64,000 bases of DNA from Streptomyces sp. NRRL B-1347 (GCF_000720325.1 NZ_JOJM01000002.1:186001-250000); one strand, 5' to 3'. Counted from the first letter of the stretch, positions 9,050 to 18,283 are shown. Program-made: numbers and translations. The notes: generated by a model not told the origin, from the sequence alone.

Positions 9050-9247
9050 AGCGAAGACGCTAGGAAGGCATTCCGATTCGTGGCCCAACTCAGGTGCAAC
9101 AAACGGTTAACAGCGTGCCGACGAATGGCGAAGCGGCCTGGCAAATGTGTGACGGCAGGCCCGGTTAACCATTCCGCCACGCTTCGTTCACCTGACATCC
9201 CACCACGGGTCAAGACGAATGCCGGGCCGACACCTAACGTCTCGCAC
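9050..9247. promoter_or_regulatory. Divergent leaderless promoter region with twin GGTTAAC sites
   Basis: This 198-base region separates two divergent glycosyltransferase genes, neither with a Shine-Dalgarno. On the minus strand TAGCGT (9057-9062) ends 7 bases before GTG 9049. On the plus strand TAACGT (9235-9240) ends 7 bases before GTG 9248. The two promoter ends look alike (TAGCGTCTTCGCT and TAACGTCTCGCAC). The 7-mer GGTTAAC occurs at 9105-9111 and again, within GGTTAACC, at 9163-9170, 58 bases apart, so each promoter has one nearby copy. Co-regulation of both arms is plausible. Confidence 0.55.
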
Positions 9248-10228
9248 GTGGTTAAGCTCTCCGTCATCGTGCCGTTCTACAACGTGCAGCAATACGCACC
9301 CGACACCTTGAAGTCTTTGCGTGCGAACGCGCGTGACGACTTCGAATTCATTCTCGTCGACGACTGCTCGGCGGACGAGACGCCGGACATCCTGGAGCGG
9401 GCCGCGCGCGAGCTCCCCGGTGCCGTGCACCTCAGACACGAGCAGAACGGGGGCCTGGCCACCGCCCGCAACACGGGCCTGGACGCGGCCCGCGGCGAAT
9501 ATCTGACGTTCCTCGACGGCGACGACTGGCTCGCGCCCGGGTACTTCAGTCAACTCGTCGCCTCCATCGAGGAGTTGGGCTGCGACTTCGTGCGCACCGA
9601 CCATGTGCAGTGCACGGCGCGCGCCCGCAGCGTGCACCGCGTCCCGCACGGCAGGCGCGGCGTGGTGATGAGCCCGCGCGACGTGATACTGCCCGCGGAC
9701 CGGTCCACGTCCGTGGACTACGCGTTCGCCTGGGCGGGCGTCTACCACCGCCGGCTCCTCGACCGCGGCCTGCTGCATTTCACCCACGGTCTGCGCACCG
9801 CCGAGGACCGGCCGTGGATCTGGCGGCTGCACCGCGAGGCGGAAACGTTCGCGGCGGTCAGCCTCTTGGGCGTCTTTTACCGGCGCGGCGTGTCGTCGTC
9901 GCTCACGCAGATCGGCGATGTGCGCCAGCTCGATTTCATCAAGGCCTTTGACCAGGTGGTGAAGGAGACGGCGGAGGACCGCGACGCGGACAAGCTGCTT
10001 CCGAAGGCCGTCCGCACATATTGCGCGATCATCTCCCATCACTTGGGATCAATCGAAAGGTTCGAGCCAGCGGTGGCGCGAAAGTTGAAGACGCTGAGCG
10101 CGGCCGCGCTCAAGCGGATGCCGCAGGGCGTCCTCGACGAGGCGCTCGACTCCATGGACCTCCAGCGGGCCACCCGCCTGCGGCGCCTGCGCCGCCGTCC
10201 GGTCGGCGCCGGGGAGGTGGCCGCGTGA
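9248..10228 (+). CDS. Family 2 glycosyltransferase
   Basis: 326 residues. GT-A fold of family 2 at the N-terminus: KLSVIVPFYNVQQY, EFILVDDCSADETPD, GLATARNTGLDAARGEY and the metal-binding TFLDGDDW near residue 95. The C-terminal 120 residues are basic and helical. The protein is likely a cytoplasmic or peripheral membrane enzyme adding a sugar to a cell-wall polymer. The frame is open far upstream, but the glycosyltransferase fold begins at GTG 9248, which sits 7 bases after a TAACGT box and lacks a ribosome site (leaderless). It overlaps the next gene by 4 bases (GTGA), so the two are co-expressed. Confidence 0.85.
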   Translation: MVKLSVIVPFYNVQQYAPDTLKSLRANARDDFEFILVDDCSADETPDILERAARELPGAVHLRHEQNGGLATARNTGLDAARGEYLTFLDGDDWLAPGYFSQLVASIEELGCDFVRTDHVQCTARARSVHRVPHGRRGVVMSPRDVILPADRSTSVDYAFAWAGVYHRRLLDRGLLHFTHGLRTAEDRPWIWRLHREAETFAAVSLLGVFYRRGVSSSLTQIGDVRQLDFIKAFDQVVKETAEDRDADKLLPKAVRTYCAIISHHLGSIERFEPAVARKLKTLSAAALKRMPQGVLDEALDSMDLQRATRLRRLRRRPVGAGEVAA

Positions 10229-11667
10229 GCGCCGCCGGACTGGCGGGCACCGGGTCCGCGGTGCCCGATCCGCACGCCGCCGCCCTCGCCGCCGCGACGC
10301 CCGACCACCGCCGTGGCACCACGCAGATCTTCCTGGCGTCCACGCTCTACGGCATCGCCACGCTGGCCGCCGCCCTGGACACCGACCGCTTCGGCCCGGC
10401 CGACCGGCGCGTCCTGCTGATCGCCAACAACGCGGCGACGCCCGAGACCACGCCGTCCGTCGCCACGATGCCCGGCTTCGAGAAGCTGCGGACGCGGTTC
10501 GACGACGTGGTGTCCTGGAACGAGACGATCTCCCCCTTCCACCCCGGCGGCTGGTCGCCGCGCGGCGACGACCTGCCGCTGTGGGAGCGGTACGTGCGCC
10601 TCGCCTGGGGCCTGGGCGACGACCGCGTGGAGCTGGCCGTCGAGTCGATCCAGGTGAACCCGGCGCTCGCGGTCGCGCGCATCTTCGAGGGCGCGCCCGT
10701 CGACGTGTACGCCGACGGCCTGATGAGCTACGGCCCGACCCGCAGCAAGCTCGACCCGCTGGTCGGCACCCGGGTGCGCCGGCTGCTCCACCTCGACCTG
10801 GTGCCGGGCCTGAAGCCGCTGCTGCTCACGGAGTTCGGCGTGGCGCAGGAGGTCGTACCGACCGAGACCTTCGTGAAGGTCCTCGCCGAGCTCGCCGACG
10901 ACGAGACCCACGCGGGCGTCATCGACGCGCTCCCCCGGATCAGCGAGCCGGCGCTGCTCCTCGGCCAGTACCTGTCCGCGCTCGGCATCCTCACCGCGGA
11001 GGAAGAGGAGGAGCTGCACGCCACCATGCTGCGCGGCGCCGCCGAACTCGGCCACACCCGCGTCGTGTTCAAGCCGCACCCGACGGCCCCCGCGCGCTGG
11101 TCCCGGCAGCTGGAGAAGGAGGCCGAGCGGATCGGCGTCGAGCTGACGGTCCTGGACACGCCGGTGCTCGCGGAGGTCCTCTACCAGCGGATGCGGCCCG
11201 CGCTCGTCGTCGGCTGCTTCTCCACCGCGCTGCTCACCGCGTCCGCGTTCTACGACCTGCCGGTGGCCCGCGTCGGCACGGAGCTGCTCCTGGAGCGCCT
11301 GAAGCCGTACGAGAACAGCAACCGCGTCCCGGTCACGCTCGTCGACGCCCTGCTGCCGGACCTGGCCGACCGGGACGCCGTCGCCCGCCAGGGCGCGCGC
11401 CCCGACCCGCGCGCCCTGACCGGTCTGGTGCGCGCGGTGGGCTTCGCCATGCAGCCCAAGATCTACCCGAGCCTGCGTCCGGCCGCCGAGGCGTATCTGG
11501 CGGCGCACCTCAACGACCGCACCTGGCGGTACTTCAAGAAGCGCCGCCTGACGGCGCTCGCGCTGCCCGGTGGGATTCCGGTGCAGCTGGCGTTCATTCC
11601 CCGCAATGCTGCCGTACGGAAGGTTGCGCGGCGGGCCCGGTCCCTGAAGCGGGCTGCCCTGGGCTGA
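10225..11667 (+). CDS. Alpha-2,8-polysialyltransferase-family glycosyltransferase
   Basis: 480 residues. Resembles the bacterial polysialyltransferase family (GT38-like, PF07388 type). QIFLASTLYGIATLAAAL near the N-terminus is the first Rossmann half. YADGLMSYGP (about 161) corresponds to the acidic-Gly motif and FKPHPTAP (about 282) is the HP motif that binds the CMP-sugar. VVGCFSTALLTA (about 332) is the Ser/Ser-Thr region. It should polymerise or cap with the nonulosonic acid made by the neuB/neuA pair. GTG 10225 overlaps the preceding stop and has GGGGAGG at good spacing. The basic C-terminus suggests membrane contact. Confidence 0.8.
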   Translation: MSAAGLAGTGSAVPDPHAAALAAATPDHRRGTTQIFLASTLYGIATLAAALDTDRFGPADRRVLLIANNAATPETTPSVATMPGFEKLRTRFDDVVSWNETISPFHPGGWSPRGDDLPLWERYVRLAWGLGDDRVELAVESIQVNPALAVARIFEGAPVDVYADGLMSYGPTRSKLDPLVGTRVRRLLHLDLVPGLKPLLLTEFGVAQEVVPTETFVKVLAELADDETHAGVIDALPRISEPALLLGQYLSALGILTAEEEEELHATMLRGAAELGHTRVVFKPHPTAPARWSRQLEKEAERIGVELTVLDTPVLAEVLYQRMRPALVVGCFSTALLTASAFYDLPVARVGTELLLERLKPYENSNRVPVTLVDALLPDLADRDAVARQGARPDPRALTGLVRAVGFAMQPKIYPSLRPAAEAYLAAHLNDRTWRYFKKRRLTALALPGGIPVQLAFIPRNAAVRKVARRARSLKRAALG

Positions 11668-11676
11668 GCCCAGGGC
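11656..11676 (+). terminator. Hairpin spanning the stop of the polysialyltransferase-like gene
   Basis: GCCCTGGGC and GCCCAGGGC form a 9 bp perfect stem around TGA, the stop codon itself (11665-11667). A candidate terminator for the two-gene plus-strand operon. Confidence 0.45.
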
Positions 11677-11803
11677 TGGCCCCTTCCGGAGGGCCGGGCG
11701 GCCCGGGCGGCCCCGTTGGGTGTGCGGGTGCGGGGTGCTTGGCGCACCCCGCGACCCCGCACGCCGTTGGCCTCCTCGCCGTTTTCCCCTGCCCGTTCCC
11801 GCA

Positions 11804-11890
11804 TCGCGCTGACGCGCTCGTCCTCAGACGCCGGACCGGCTCGAAATGTCGCGCTGACGCGCTCGTCCTCAATCGCCGGACGGGCTCAAT
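11804..11890 (+). repeat. Two tandem copies of the dispersed CTCGTCCTCAAACGCCGG repeat
   Basis: Two 45-base direct copies start at 11804 and 11849, each with the core CGTCCTCA-x-CGCCGGAC followed by an A/T-rich TCGAAAT or TCAATTT tail. The same core recurs, in both orientations, near 15841, 15940, 22110, 36540, 43070 and 58570. It is a member of an intergenic repeat family of the genome. Confidence 0.8.
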
Positions 11891-11930
11891 TTGGCTGGTG
11901 CGCGGCTCAATTGGCTGGTGCGCGGCTCAA
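11883..11930 (+). repeat. Tandem 20-21 base repeat after tetR
   Basis: Three head-to-tail units beginning GGCTCAAT and ending GGTGCGC or GTGCGC at 11883, 11904 and 11924. They run directly from the last dispersed repeat copy into the 3' end of the tetR-family gene on the minus strand. Confidence 0.7.
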
Positions 11931-12577
11931 TGTGTGCGCAGGGTCGTGGCGATGCCTGCGACCACCGCCGCCAGGCCCGTCTCGAAGCCGGTCTCGTAGG
12001 CTCGGAACATCTCCTCGCCCGCGGCCGCTGTCAGGGGGTAGTCCTTCAGGCGCTCGGCGCGGGCGGCCAGGTCGTAGCCGTCGCCGCCCGTCGCCGGGTC
12101 CGGTCCCGTGGCCTGCTCCTCGATGACGTAGCCGATCGTGTAGCTGTACGCGGTCAGCCAGGCGCGGGCCGCCGTGCCAGGGGTGAAGCCCGCGCGGGTC
12201 AGCCGGTGCAGCTGGGCCTCCATCGGCGCGGCGTACGAGATGTCCGTGAAGTGCGTGCCGCTGTAGACCTTCGCCCCGTCGCGGTAGCGCAGGAGATGGC
12301 TGCGCAGGCCTCGCATGGACCGGGCGAGGGCGGCGGCCCAGTCCTCGTCGGCCCCGTCGTGGCCGCCCTCCAGGTCCGCCGTCATGCGGCGCAGCATCTC
12401 CGTCGCCATCTCGTCCAGCAGCGCCTGCTTGTCCTTGAAGTGCCAGTACAGGGCGGGGGCCTTGACGTCCAGGCGCTGGGCGATCGCGCGCAGGGTCAGC
12501 CCGTCGAGGCCGGTCTCGTTCAGCAGGTCGAGGGCGACGCGCGCCACCCGGGCGCGGTCCAGTCGTGTCGTAGCCAC
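11927..12577 (-). CDS. TetR-family repressor with tetracycline-repressor-type C-terminus
   Basis: 216 residues. The N-terminal helix-turn-helix (LRAIAQRLDVKAPALYWHFKDKQALL, residues 28-53) is that of TetR proteins, and the C-terminal half resembles the TetR_C ligand domain. It faces the FAD monooxygenase gene across 37 bases and almost certainly represses it and itself. Two identical dyads lie between them (12586-12600 and 12621-12635). GTG 12577 has no clear ribosome site, but TAAATT on the minus strand (12584-12589) ends 6 bases before it. The last codons run into tandem repeat DNA. The inducer is probably a substrate of the monooxygenase. Confidence 0.9.
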   Translation of the reverse strand: MATTRLDRARVARVALDLLNETGLDGLTLRAIAQRLDVKAPALYWHFKDKQALLDEMATEMLRRMTADLEGGHDGADEDWAAALARSMRGLRSHLLRYRDGAKVYSGTHFTDISYAAPMEAQLHRLTRAGFTPGTAARAWLTAYSYTIGYVIEEQATGPDPATGGDGYDLAARAERLKDYPLTAAAGEEMFRAYETGFETGLAAVVAGIATTLRTH

Positions 12578-12578
12578 C

Positions 12579-12608
12579 TTGACAATTTAACACCGTTAAG
12601 CGCATCCT
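12579..12608 (+). promoter_or_regulatory. Promoter of the FAD monooxygenase gene
   Basis: TTGACA (12579-12584), an 18-base spacer and CATCCT (12603-12608). The transcript would begin at or next to ATG 12615, so it is leaderless. The spacer is filled by the first TetR operator, and the tetR -10 box on the other strand overlaps the -35 element. Confidence 0.6.
12586..12600. promoter_or_regulatory. TetR operator O1
   Basis: TTTAAC-ACC-GTTAAG: an inverted repeat with one mismatch between the arms. It lies between the -35 and -10 of the monooxygenase promoter and over the tetR -10, where a bound repressor blocks both. Confidence 0.7.
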
Positions 12609-12614
12609 CCGGGT

Positions 12615-14096
12615 ATGGCACTTAACAGCGTTAAGGAAGTGGACGTCCTCATCGTGGGCGCGGGCCCCACCGGCCTGGCCCTGGCCGTGGACCTCGCCCG
12701 GCGCGGCGTGCCCGCGCTCGTCGCCGAACGGGCCCCGCGGCTGTTCCCCGGCTCGCGCGGCAAGGGCATCCAGCCGCGCACGCTCGAGGTCCTGGACGAC
12801 CTCGGCGTCATCGACCCCGTCCTGGCGGCGGGCGGCCCGGCCCCCGTGGGCATGCTGTGGGCGGACGGCGTACGGCAGGGCGAGCACCGCATGTTCGACG
12901 AGCCGGAGACCACGGAGGCCGCGCCCTACTCGGGGCCGTGGCTGCTGCCGCAGTGGCGCACGCAGGAGATCCTGTACGCGCGCCTGACGGAGCTGGGCGG
13001 CGCGGTGGCCTTCGACACGGAGGTGACCGGCCTCGACCAGGACGCGGCCGGGGTCACCGCGCGCCTCGCGGACGGCTCCGCGGTCCGGGCCGCCTACGCC
13101 GTGGCCGCCGACGGCGGGCGCTCCGCGGTGCGGCGCGCGCTCGGGGTCGGCATGACGGGTGAGACCGTCGACCCCAAGCCGTTCCTCGTCGCCGACATCC
13201 GCGTCCGCGAGGGCGCGCTCGACCGCGACAACTGGCACATCTTCCCGCCGTCGGGCGACACGGGCCTCACCGCCGTCTGCCCGCTGCCGGGCACGCCCGA
13301 CTTCCAGCTCACCGCCCGGTTCACGGACGGCAGCGCGCCCGACACCTCGCCCGACGGCGTCCGCAAGGCCGTGGCCGCGCGCACCCATCTGGCGGCCGAG
13401 GACGTCACCGAGGTGCGCTGGGCCTCCGACTTCCGGCCGCGCGCCGCGCTCGCGGACCGCTTCCGCGCGGGGCGCGTCTTCCTGGCGGGCGACGCGGCCC
13501 ACGTGCACTCGCCCGCGGGCGGCCAGGGCCTCAACACGAGCGTGCAGGACGCGTACAACCTGGGCTGGAAGCTGGGCCTCGTCCTGCGGCACGGGGCACC
13601 TGACGCCCTGCTCGACACGTACGAGGAGGAACGCCTTCCCAACGCCGCGCGGATGCTGGACCTGTCCACCCGCATCCACCGCGGCCAGGCCCGCAGGGGC
13701 GCGGCCACGCGCCAGCTCGGCCTGGAGTACCAGGACTCGTCCCTGTCCCTGGACACCCGGCCGCCGCTCCCCGAGGGGGGCGTGCGCGCGGGTGACCGCG
13801 CCCCGGACGGCCGCCTCGCCACCGGGCGGCGCGTCTTCGACGCCTTCCGGGGCCCGCACTTCACCCTCCTCGCCGTGGGCACACAGCCCGAACTCCCCTC
13901 CTTCGAGGCCGACTTGGTGCACGTACACCGGGCGGACGCCCTCGACGGGTACGGCGAAGGGCTGTTCCTCGTCCGCCCGGACGGCTACGTCGGCTGGGCG
14001 GGCCGGGGCGGAACGGACCCCCGGGGGAATCCCCAGGAGGATCTCCAGAAGTATTTGACCTCGACCAAACTTGAGGTCCTACGTTCATGGTCATGA
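12615..14096 (+). CDS. FAD-dependent aromatic/polyketide monooxygenase
   Basis: 493 residues, group A flavoprotein hydroxylase (PheA/TfdB type). FAD motif VGAGPTGLALAVDLARRG (residues 14-31), NADPH/FAD motif VAADGGRSAVRRALG (about 155-170), second FAD motif FLAGDAAHVHSPAGGQGLN (about 293-311), and a short thioredoxin-like C-terminus. Such enzymes hydroxylate aromatic compounds or modify antibiotics; the substrate is not evident. Adjacent TetR control suggests an induced detoxification or catabolic step. ATG 12615 fits a leaderless start; GTG 12639, just before the fold, is an alternative. Its last 14 codons contain the promoter of the next gene, whose start overlaps the stop. Confidence 0.85.
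   Translation: MALNSVKEVDVLIVGAGPTGLALAVDLARRGVPALVAERAPRLFPGSRGKGIQPRTLEVLDDLGVIDPVLAAGGPAPVGMLWADGVRQGEHRMFDEPETTEAAPYSGPWLLPQWRTQEILYARLTELGGAVAFDTEVTGLDQDAAGVTARLADGSAVRAAYAVAADGGRSAVRRALGVGMTGETVDPKPFLVADIRVREGALDRDNWHIFPPSGDTGLTAVCPLPGTPDFQLTARFTDGSAPDTSPDGVRKAVAARTHLAAEDVTEVRWASDFRPRAALADRFRAGRVFLAGDAAHVHSPAGGQGLNTSVQDAYNLGWKLGLVLRHGAPDALLDTYEEERLPNAARMLDLSTRIHRGQARRGAATRQLGLEYQDSSLSLDTRPPLPEGGVRAGDRAPDGRLATGRRVFDAFRGPHFTLLAVGTQPELPSFEADLVHVHRADALDGYGEGLFLVRPDGYVGWAGRGGTDPRGNPQEDLQKYLTSTKLEVLRSWS
12621..12635. promoter_or_regulatory. TetR operator O2
   Basis: CTTAAC-AGC-GTTAAG: a perfect inverted repeat of the same pattern, 35 bases from O1 centre to centre, inside codons 3-7 of the monooxygenase. 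This makes the protein's N-terminal tail (LNSVK) a by-product of the operator. Confidence 0.75.
14055..14085 (+). promoter_or_regulatory. MerR-type promoter with 19-base spacer
   Basis: TTGACC (14055-14060), a 19-base spacer and TACGTT (14080-14085). The spacer region carries a dyad whose outer arms are ACCTC and GAGGT, the layout bound by MerR-family activators such as SoxR. TACGTT ends 7 bases before ATG 14093, so transcription would start at that codon. No merR gene is in the window. Confidence 0.65.
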
Positions 14097-14590
14097 CGAA
14101 CGACACGAACGCCACGCAGCCCGCATTCACCCCCTCCCACAGCGACGCCGACCTGGTCAACCAGCCCATCGGCTACTGGAGTACGGCAGCCGGGCAGGCC
14201 GTCGTGCACCACATCCGCACGATGCTCGCCGAGGAGGGCCTCACCCAGCCGCAGTGGTGGATCCTCAACCAGGTCCCGGCCGAAGGACCCCGCGAGCGCG
14301 CCGCCGTCGTCGACGTCCTGCGCGGCTACCTGGAGTTCGGCGAGGGCGGCATCGAGCACAACGTCGACGCCCTGCTCCGCCGGAAGCTCCTCACCGAGGA
14401 GACCGCGGACGGGGTGCGGAAGCTGGCCCGCACGGAGGCGGGCCACGAGCTCCAGCAGCGGGTCGCCGCGCGGCAGCGGCAGACCCGGCAGGAGATCCAC
14501 GAGGGCATCGACGACGCCGAGTACGTACGGGCGCTCAAGGTCCTGCAGCGGATGATCCACAACGTCAACGGCTCGGCCTGGCACCACTGA
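14093..14590 (+). CDS. MarR-like winged-helix protein
   Basis: 165 residues. The order of helices and the wing (HHIRTMLAEEGLTQPQWWILNQV, then NVDALLRRKLLTEE and TEAGHELQQRVAARQ) is that of MarR-type regulators. ATG 14093 is preferred over ATG 14087 because it lies 7 bases after the TACGTT box of a MerR-type promoter and no ribosome site is needed. It overlaps the monooxygenase stop (ATGA). It may control redox or drug stress genes elsewhere; nothing beside it is an obvious target. Confidence 0.7.
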   Translation: MTNDTNATQPAFTPSHSDADLVNQPIGYWSTAAGQAVVHHIRTMLAEEGLTQPQWWILNQVPAEGPRERAAVVDVLRGYLEFGEGGIEHNVDALLRRKLLTEETADGVRKLARTEAGHELQQRVAARQRQTRQEIHEGIDDAEYVRALKVLQRMIHNVNGSAWHH

Positions 14591-14694
14591 GCCCCCAACA
14601 GGCCTTCGTCGAGGCGTGGTTCACAATCCTTCGCGGGTGGGAAACACTGCGGAGGGTTGGCCATCGCAGTGACACGAAGTGACATGGGGGATCC

Positions 14695-15636
14695 ATGGGC
14701 AGGGTCGCGACCGCCAGGGCACGCGCGACGGCGGGGGCCGTCGTCGCGCTGACCCTGGCCTGCGGGTGCACGGCGCAGGCCGTCGGCACGGCGGGCAAGG
14801 ACGACGGGAAGGCGGCGCCGCCGAGGCGCACGGCTTCGGACACCCCCGATCCCACCCCCACCCGCTCCCCCACGCCGAAGATCAAGTCGCCCGTCTCGCG
14901 CGCGGAGCTGCCTCCGTCCGCGGCGCCGGAACCGACACCACCGCCGTCGCCCTCGGCCCCGCCCCGGCCGAGGACGACCCCGCCGCCTCCGCCGCCCCCA
15001 CCCGGGCCGGTGATCATGGCCCAGGGCAAGCGGGGCGAGCTCGTGCGCGAGCTCCAGGCACGGCTGCGCCGCCTGAGCTGGTTCCACCAGTACCCGACGG
15101 GCCTGTACGGACCGGCGACGGCCGCAGCGGTCAAGGGCTTCCAGGGCAAGCGGGGCCTCGCCCCGACCGGCGCGACGGACACCCGCACCTGGGCGCGGCT
15201 CGTGCGCATGACGGACGAGCCGACGCGCCACGAGCTCTATCCGGACGGCGGCATGCCGCCCGCGAAGCCCGACCGGCGCTGTCTGACCGGGCGCGTGCTG
15301 TGCATCAGCAAGGAGAGCCGCACCCTGACGTGGATGGTCGACGGCAAGGTCATGTCGACGATGGACGTCCGCTTCGGCTCGGAGTACACGCCGACGCGCG
15401 AGGGCGTCTTCCAGGTCTTCTGGAAGTCCCGCCACCACGTCTCGACCCTGTACGACACGCCGATGCCGTACGCCATGTTCTTCAGCGGCGGCCAGGCCGT
15501 GCACTACTCGTCCGACTTCGCGGCGCGCGGGTACGGCGGGGCCTCGCACGGGTGCGTGAACGTCCGGGACAAGGGGCGGATCGCCGACCTGTTCAAGAAG
15601 GTCAGGGACGGGGACCGGGTGGTCATCTACCGGTAG
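14695..15636 (+). CDS. L,D-transpeptidase lipoprotein with peptidoglycan-binding domain
   Basis: 313 residues. A lipoprotein signal (ALTLACGC, lipid cysteine at 23 or 25) is followed by an 80-residue Pro/Ser/Thr-rich spacer that would cross the outer wall layers. Residues 108-170 are a PG_binding_1 domain (KRGELVRELQARLRRLSWF, GPATAAAVKGFQ). The YkuD catalytic domain ends with SHGCVNVRD, nucleophile Cys287, and an upstream His in AVHYSSDF. The enzyme makes 3-3 peptide cross-links in peptidoglycan or attaches wall proteins. ATG 14695 has GGGGGA upstream. The gene stands alone, ending before a long inverted repeat. Confidence 0.9.
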   Translation: MGRVATARARATAGAVVALTLACGCTAQAVGTAGKDDGKAAPPRRTASDTPDPTPTRSPTPKIKSPVSRAELPPSAAPEPTPPPSPSAPPRPRTTPPPPPPPPGPVIMAQGKRGELVRELQARLRRLSWFHQYPTGLYGPATAAAVKGFQGKRGLAPTGATDTRTWARLVRMTDEPTRHELYPDGGMPPAKPDRRCLTGRVLCISKESRTLTWMVDGKVMSTMDVRFGSEYTPTREGVFQVFWKSRHHVSTLYDTPMPYAMFFSGGQAVHYSSDFAARGYGGASHGCVNVRDKGRIADLFKKVRDGDRVVIYR

Positions 15637-16053
15637 CGACGACCGGCGGCGTTGAGGGCGCGGGCGGAATCGGGGGAACGAATTCCGCCCGCGCCAATGG
15701 CACGGAGCCGTAGGTACGGGGGGAACCCCGGCTCGTGCACGGGCCGATGACCAGTCGGCTCACTCTGTACTGCGCCGGGGGGCCGGAAAGTGTCACAGGG
15801 GGGAGGTGCGGCTTGCGTCACACCCTCTGTCGGCGCTCCGCGCCTCGTCCTCAAACGCCGGACGGGCTGAAAGATCTCTGGTGCGCGCCGCATCTCGCCC
15901 GCGGACGGAATGCGGCGCGCGGCGGCACCATCCAGCCGGTCCGGCGTTTGAGGACGAGGCCGGAGGCCGATCTGCCGGGGGTCCAGGGGGCCGGGCCCCA
16001 CGGCTTCGGGAAAGGGGCGGGCTTGGGGGACCCCGCGTCAGCGGCGGGCTGCG
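15637..16053. other. Gene-free convergent spacer of 417 bases
   Basis: Contains the inverted repeat pair and, at 15970-16025, a GC-rich composite (GGGGGTCCAGGGGGCCGGG, then CGGGAAAGGGGCGGG) that is the inverse of a segment at 58508-58555. No gene seen. Confidence 0.6.
15834..15965. repeat. Inverted pair of dispersed repeats between convergent genes
   Basis: CTCGTCCTCAAACGCCGGAC at 15844-15863 is followed after about 70 bases by its inverse (CCGGCGTTTGAGGACGAG, 15942-15959). The two could fold into a long stem and end transcription from both sides (L,D-transpeptidase on plus, the next gene on minus). The flanks GGCGCTCCGCGC and GCTGAAAGATCTC are also present at 58561-58603. Confidence 0.75.
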
Positions 16054-17285
<1,232 letters not shown>

Positions 17286-17286
<1 letters not shown>

Positions 17287-17957
17287 CACATGTCCTTCTG
17301 CGTCCGCGTACGCGAATGCGTCACACAGGGGGACGGGGGCACCGCACGTCCGTGCGGGTCCGGCTGCGGGGGTACGGCGCCCAGGCCGCGCGTCCGCGCG
17401 GCGTCATCGGAGCCCATCAGTTCGGCGAGCCGCTTGAGCCCGCGATGGGCCGCGGTACGCACCGCTCCGGGGCGTTTGCCGAGCGTCTCGGCCGCGCTCT
17501 TCGCGTCGAGGCCGACGACGACCCGGAGCACGACGGCCTCCGCCTGGTCCTGCGGGAGCTGGGCTATCAGGGCGAGCGCCGCGTCGGTGCCGAGCGACTC
17601 CATGGCCTCGCCCGCGGTGTCCGCGTCGGCGGGCTTGCCGGTCAGCTCGGTCTCGTCGCCGCCGATCGCGGGGCGGCGGCCGCGCATGCGGATGTGGTCG
17701 AGGGCGCGGTTGCGGGCGATGCGCGCCGCCCAGCCGCGGAAGCGGTCCGCGTCGCCGCTGAACCGGTCGAGGTCGCGGGCGATCTGCAGCCACGCCTCGG
17801 ACGCCACGTCCTCGGCGTCGAGATCGCCGACGAGCGTCCGCACGTAGCCGAGCAGCCGCGGGTGCACGGCGCGGTACACAGTCCGGAACGCGGTCTCGTC
17901 CCCGGCCTGCGCCGCGAGTACGGCGGCGGTCAGCTCGGCGTCGTCCTCCCCCTGCAC
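17286..17957 (-). CDS. ECF-type RNA polymerase sigma factor
   Basis: 223 residues. Region 2 (RTVYRAVHPRLLGYVRTLV, DLDAEDVASEAWLQIARDL, RFRGWAARIARNRALDHIR) and region 4 (LIAQLPQDQAEAVVLRVVV, SAAETLGKRPGAVRTAAHRG) are both clear; region 4 is joined by a roughly 35-residue linker. GTG 17957 is chosen for its GAGGGG site at 7 bases; the frame is open further upstream, so a longer start cannot be excluded. It directs transcription of an unknown regulon, probably envelope-related, and is coupled to the downstream membrane protein. Confidence 0.9.
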
Positions 17958-18283
17958 TGCGGGCCCCTCTGCGCCTGGCAAGGCGCGGCTCTCACGGGTC
18001 TCATGGCGCGCCGTCCGCCGCTCGCGGTCCGCCCGGAGGCGGCCCACGGTGATGGCTCGCGACACGGCGCGAAACTGCACGCTACGGCGTGAAAGCGGTG
18101 CACGTCCATGTTTGTACAACGCGCAACTAGCGGGTGACTCGATGAGGTGTGACAGAAAACGCACCCCGGACGCAGTAGGGAGTACGGACCGCCACGCGGT
18201 TCGTGCCGTGTGACGGCCGGGGCCTCTCCTGTGGGGGGTGGCGGCCCCGGCCGTTCCCACGTTCCCCCCTCCGGTGCGGTGTG
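17958..18283. other. Upstream region of the sigma gene
   Basis: 326 bases between the lipoprotein and sigma genes (both minus strand). It holds a terminator hairpin at 18213-18254 and a less GC-rich stretch (18080-18180) that likely carries the sigma promoter. No gene seen. Confidence 0.5.
18213..18254 (-). terminator. Terminator after the lipoprotein gene
   Basis: ACGGCCGGGGCC pairs perfectly (12 bp) with GGCCCCGGCCGT around an 18-base loop, 30 bases past the lipoprotein stop. Confidence 0.65.

Noticed and set aside
12615..14096. Identification of the monooxygenase as TetX or rifampicin monooxygenase
   Set aside because: The FAD motifs fit the whole PheA/TfdB group; the TetR-type neighbour alone cannot fix the substrate.
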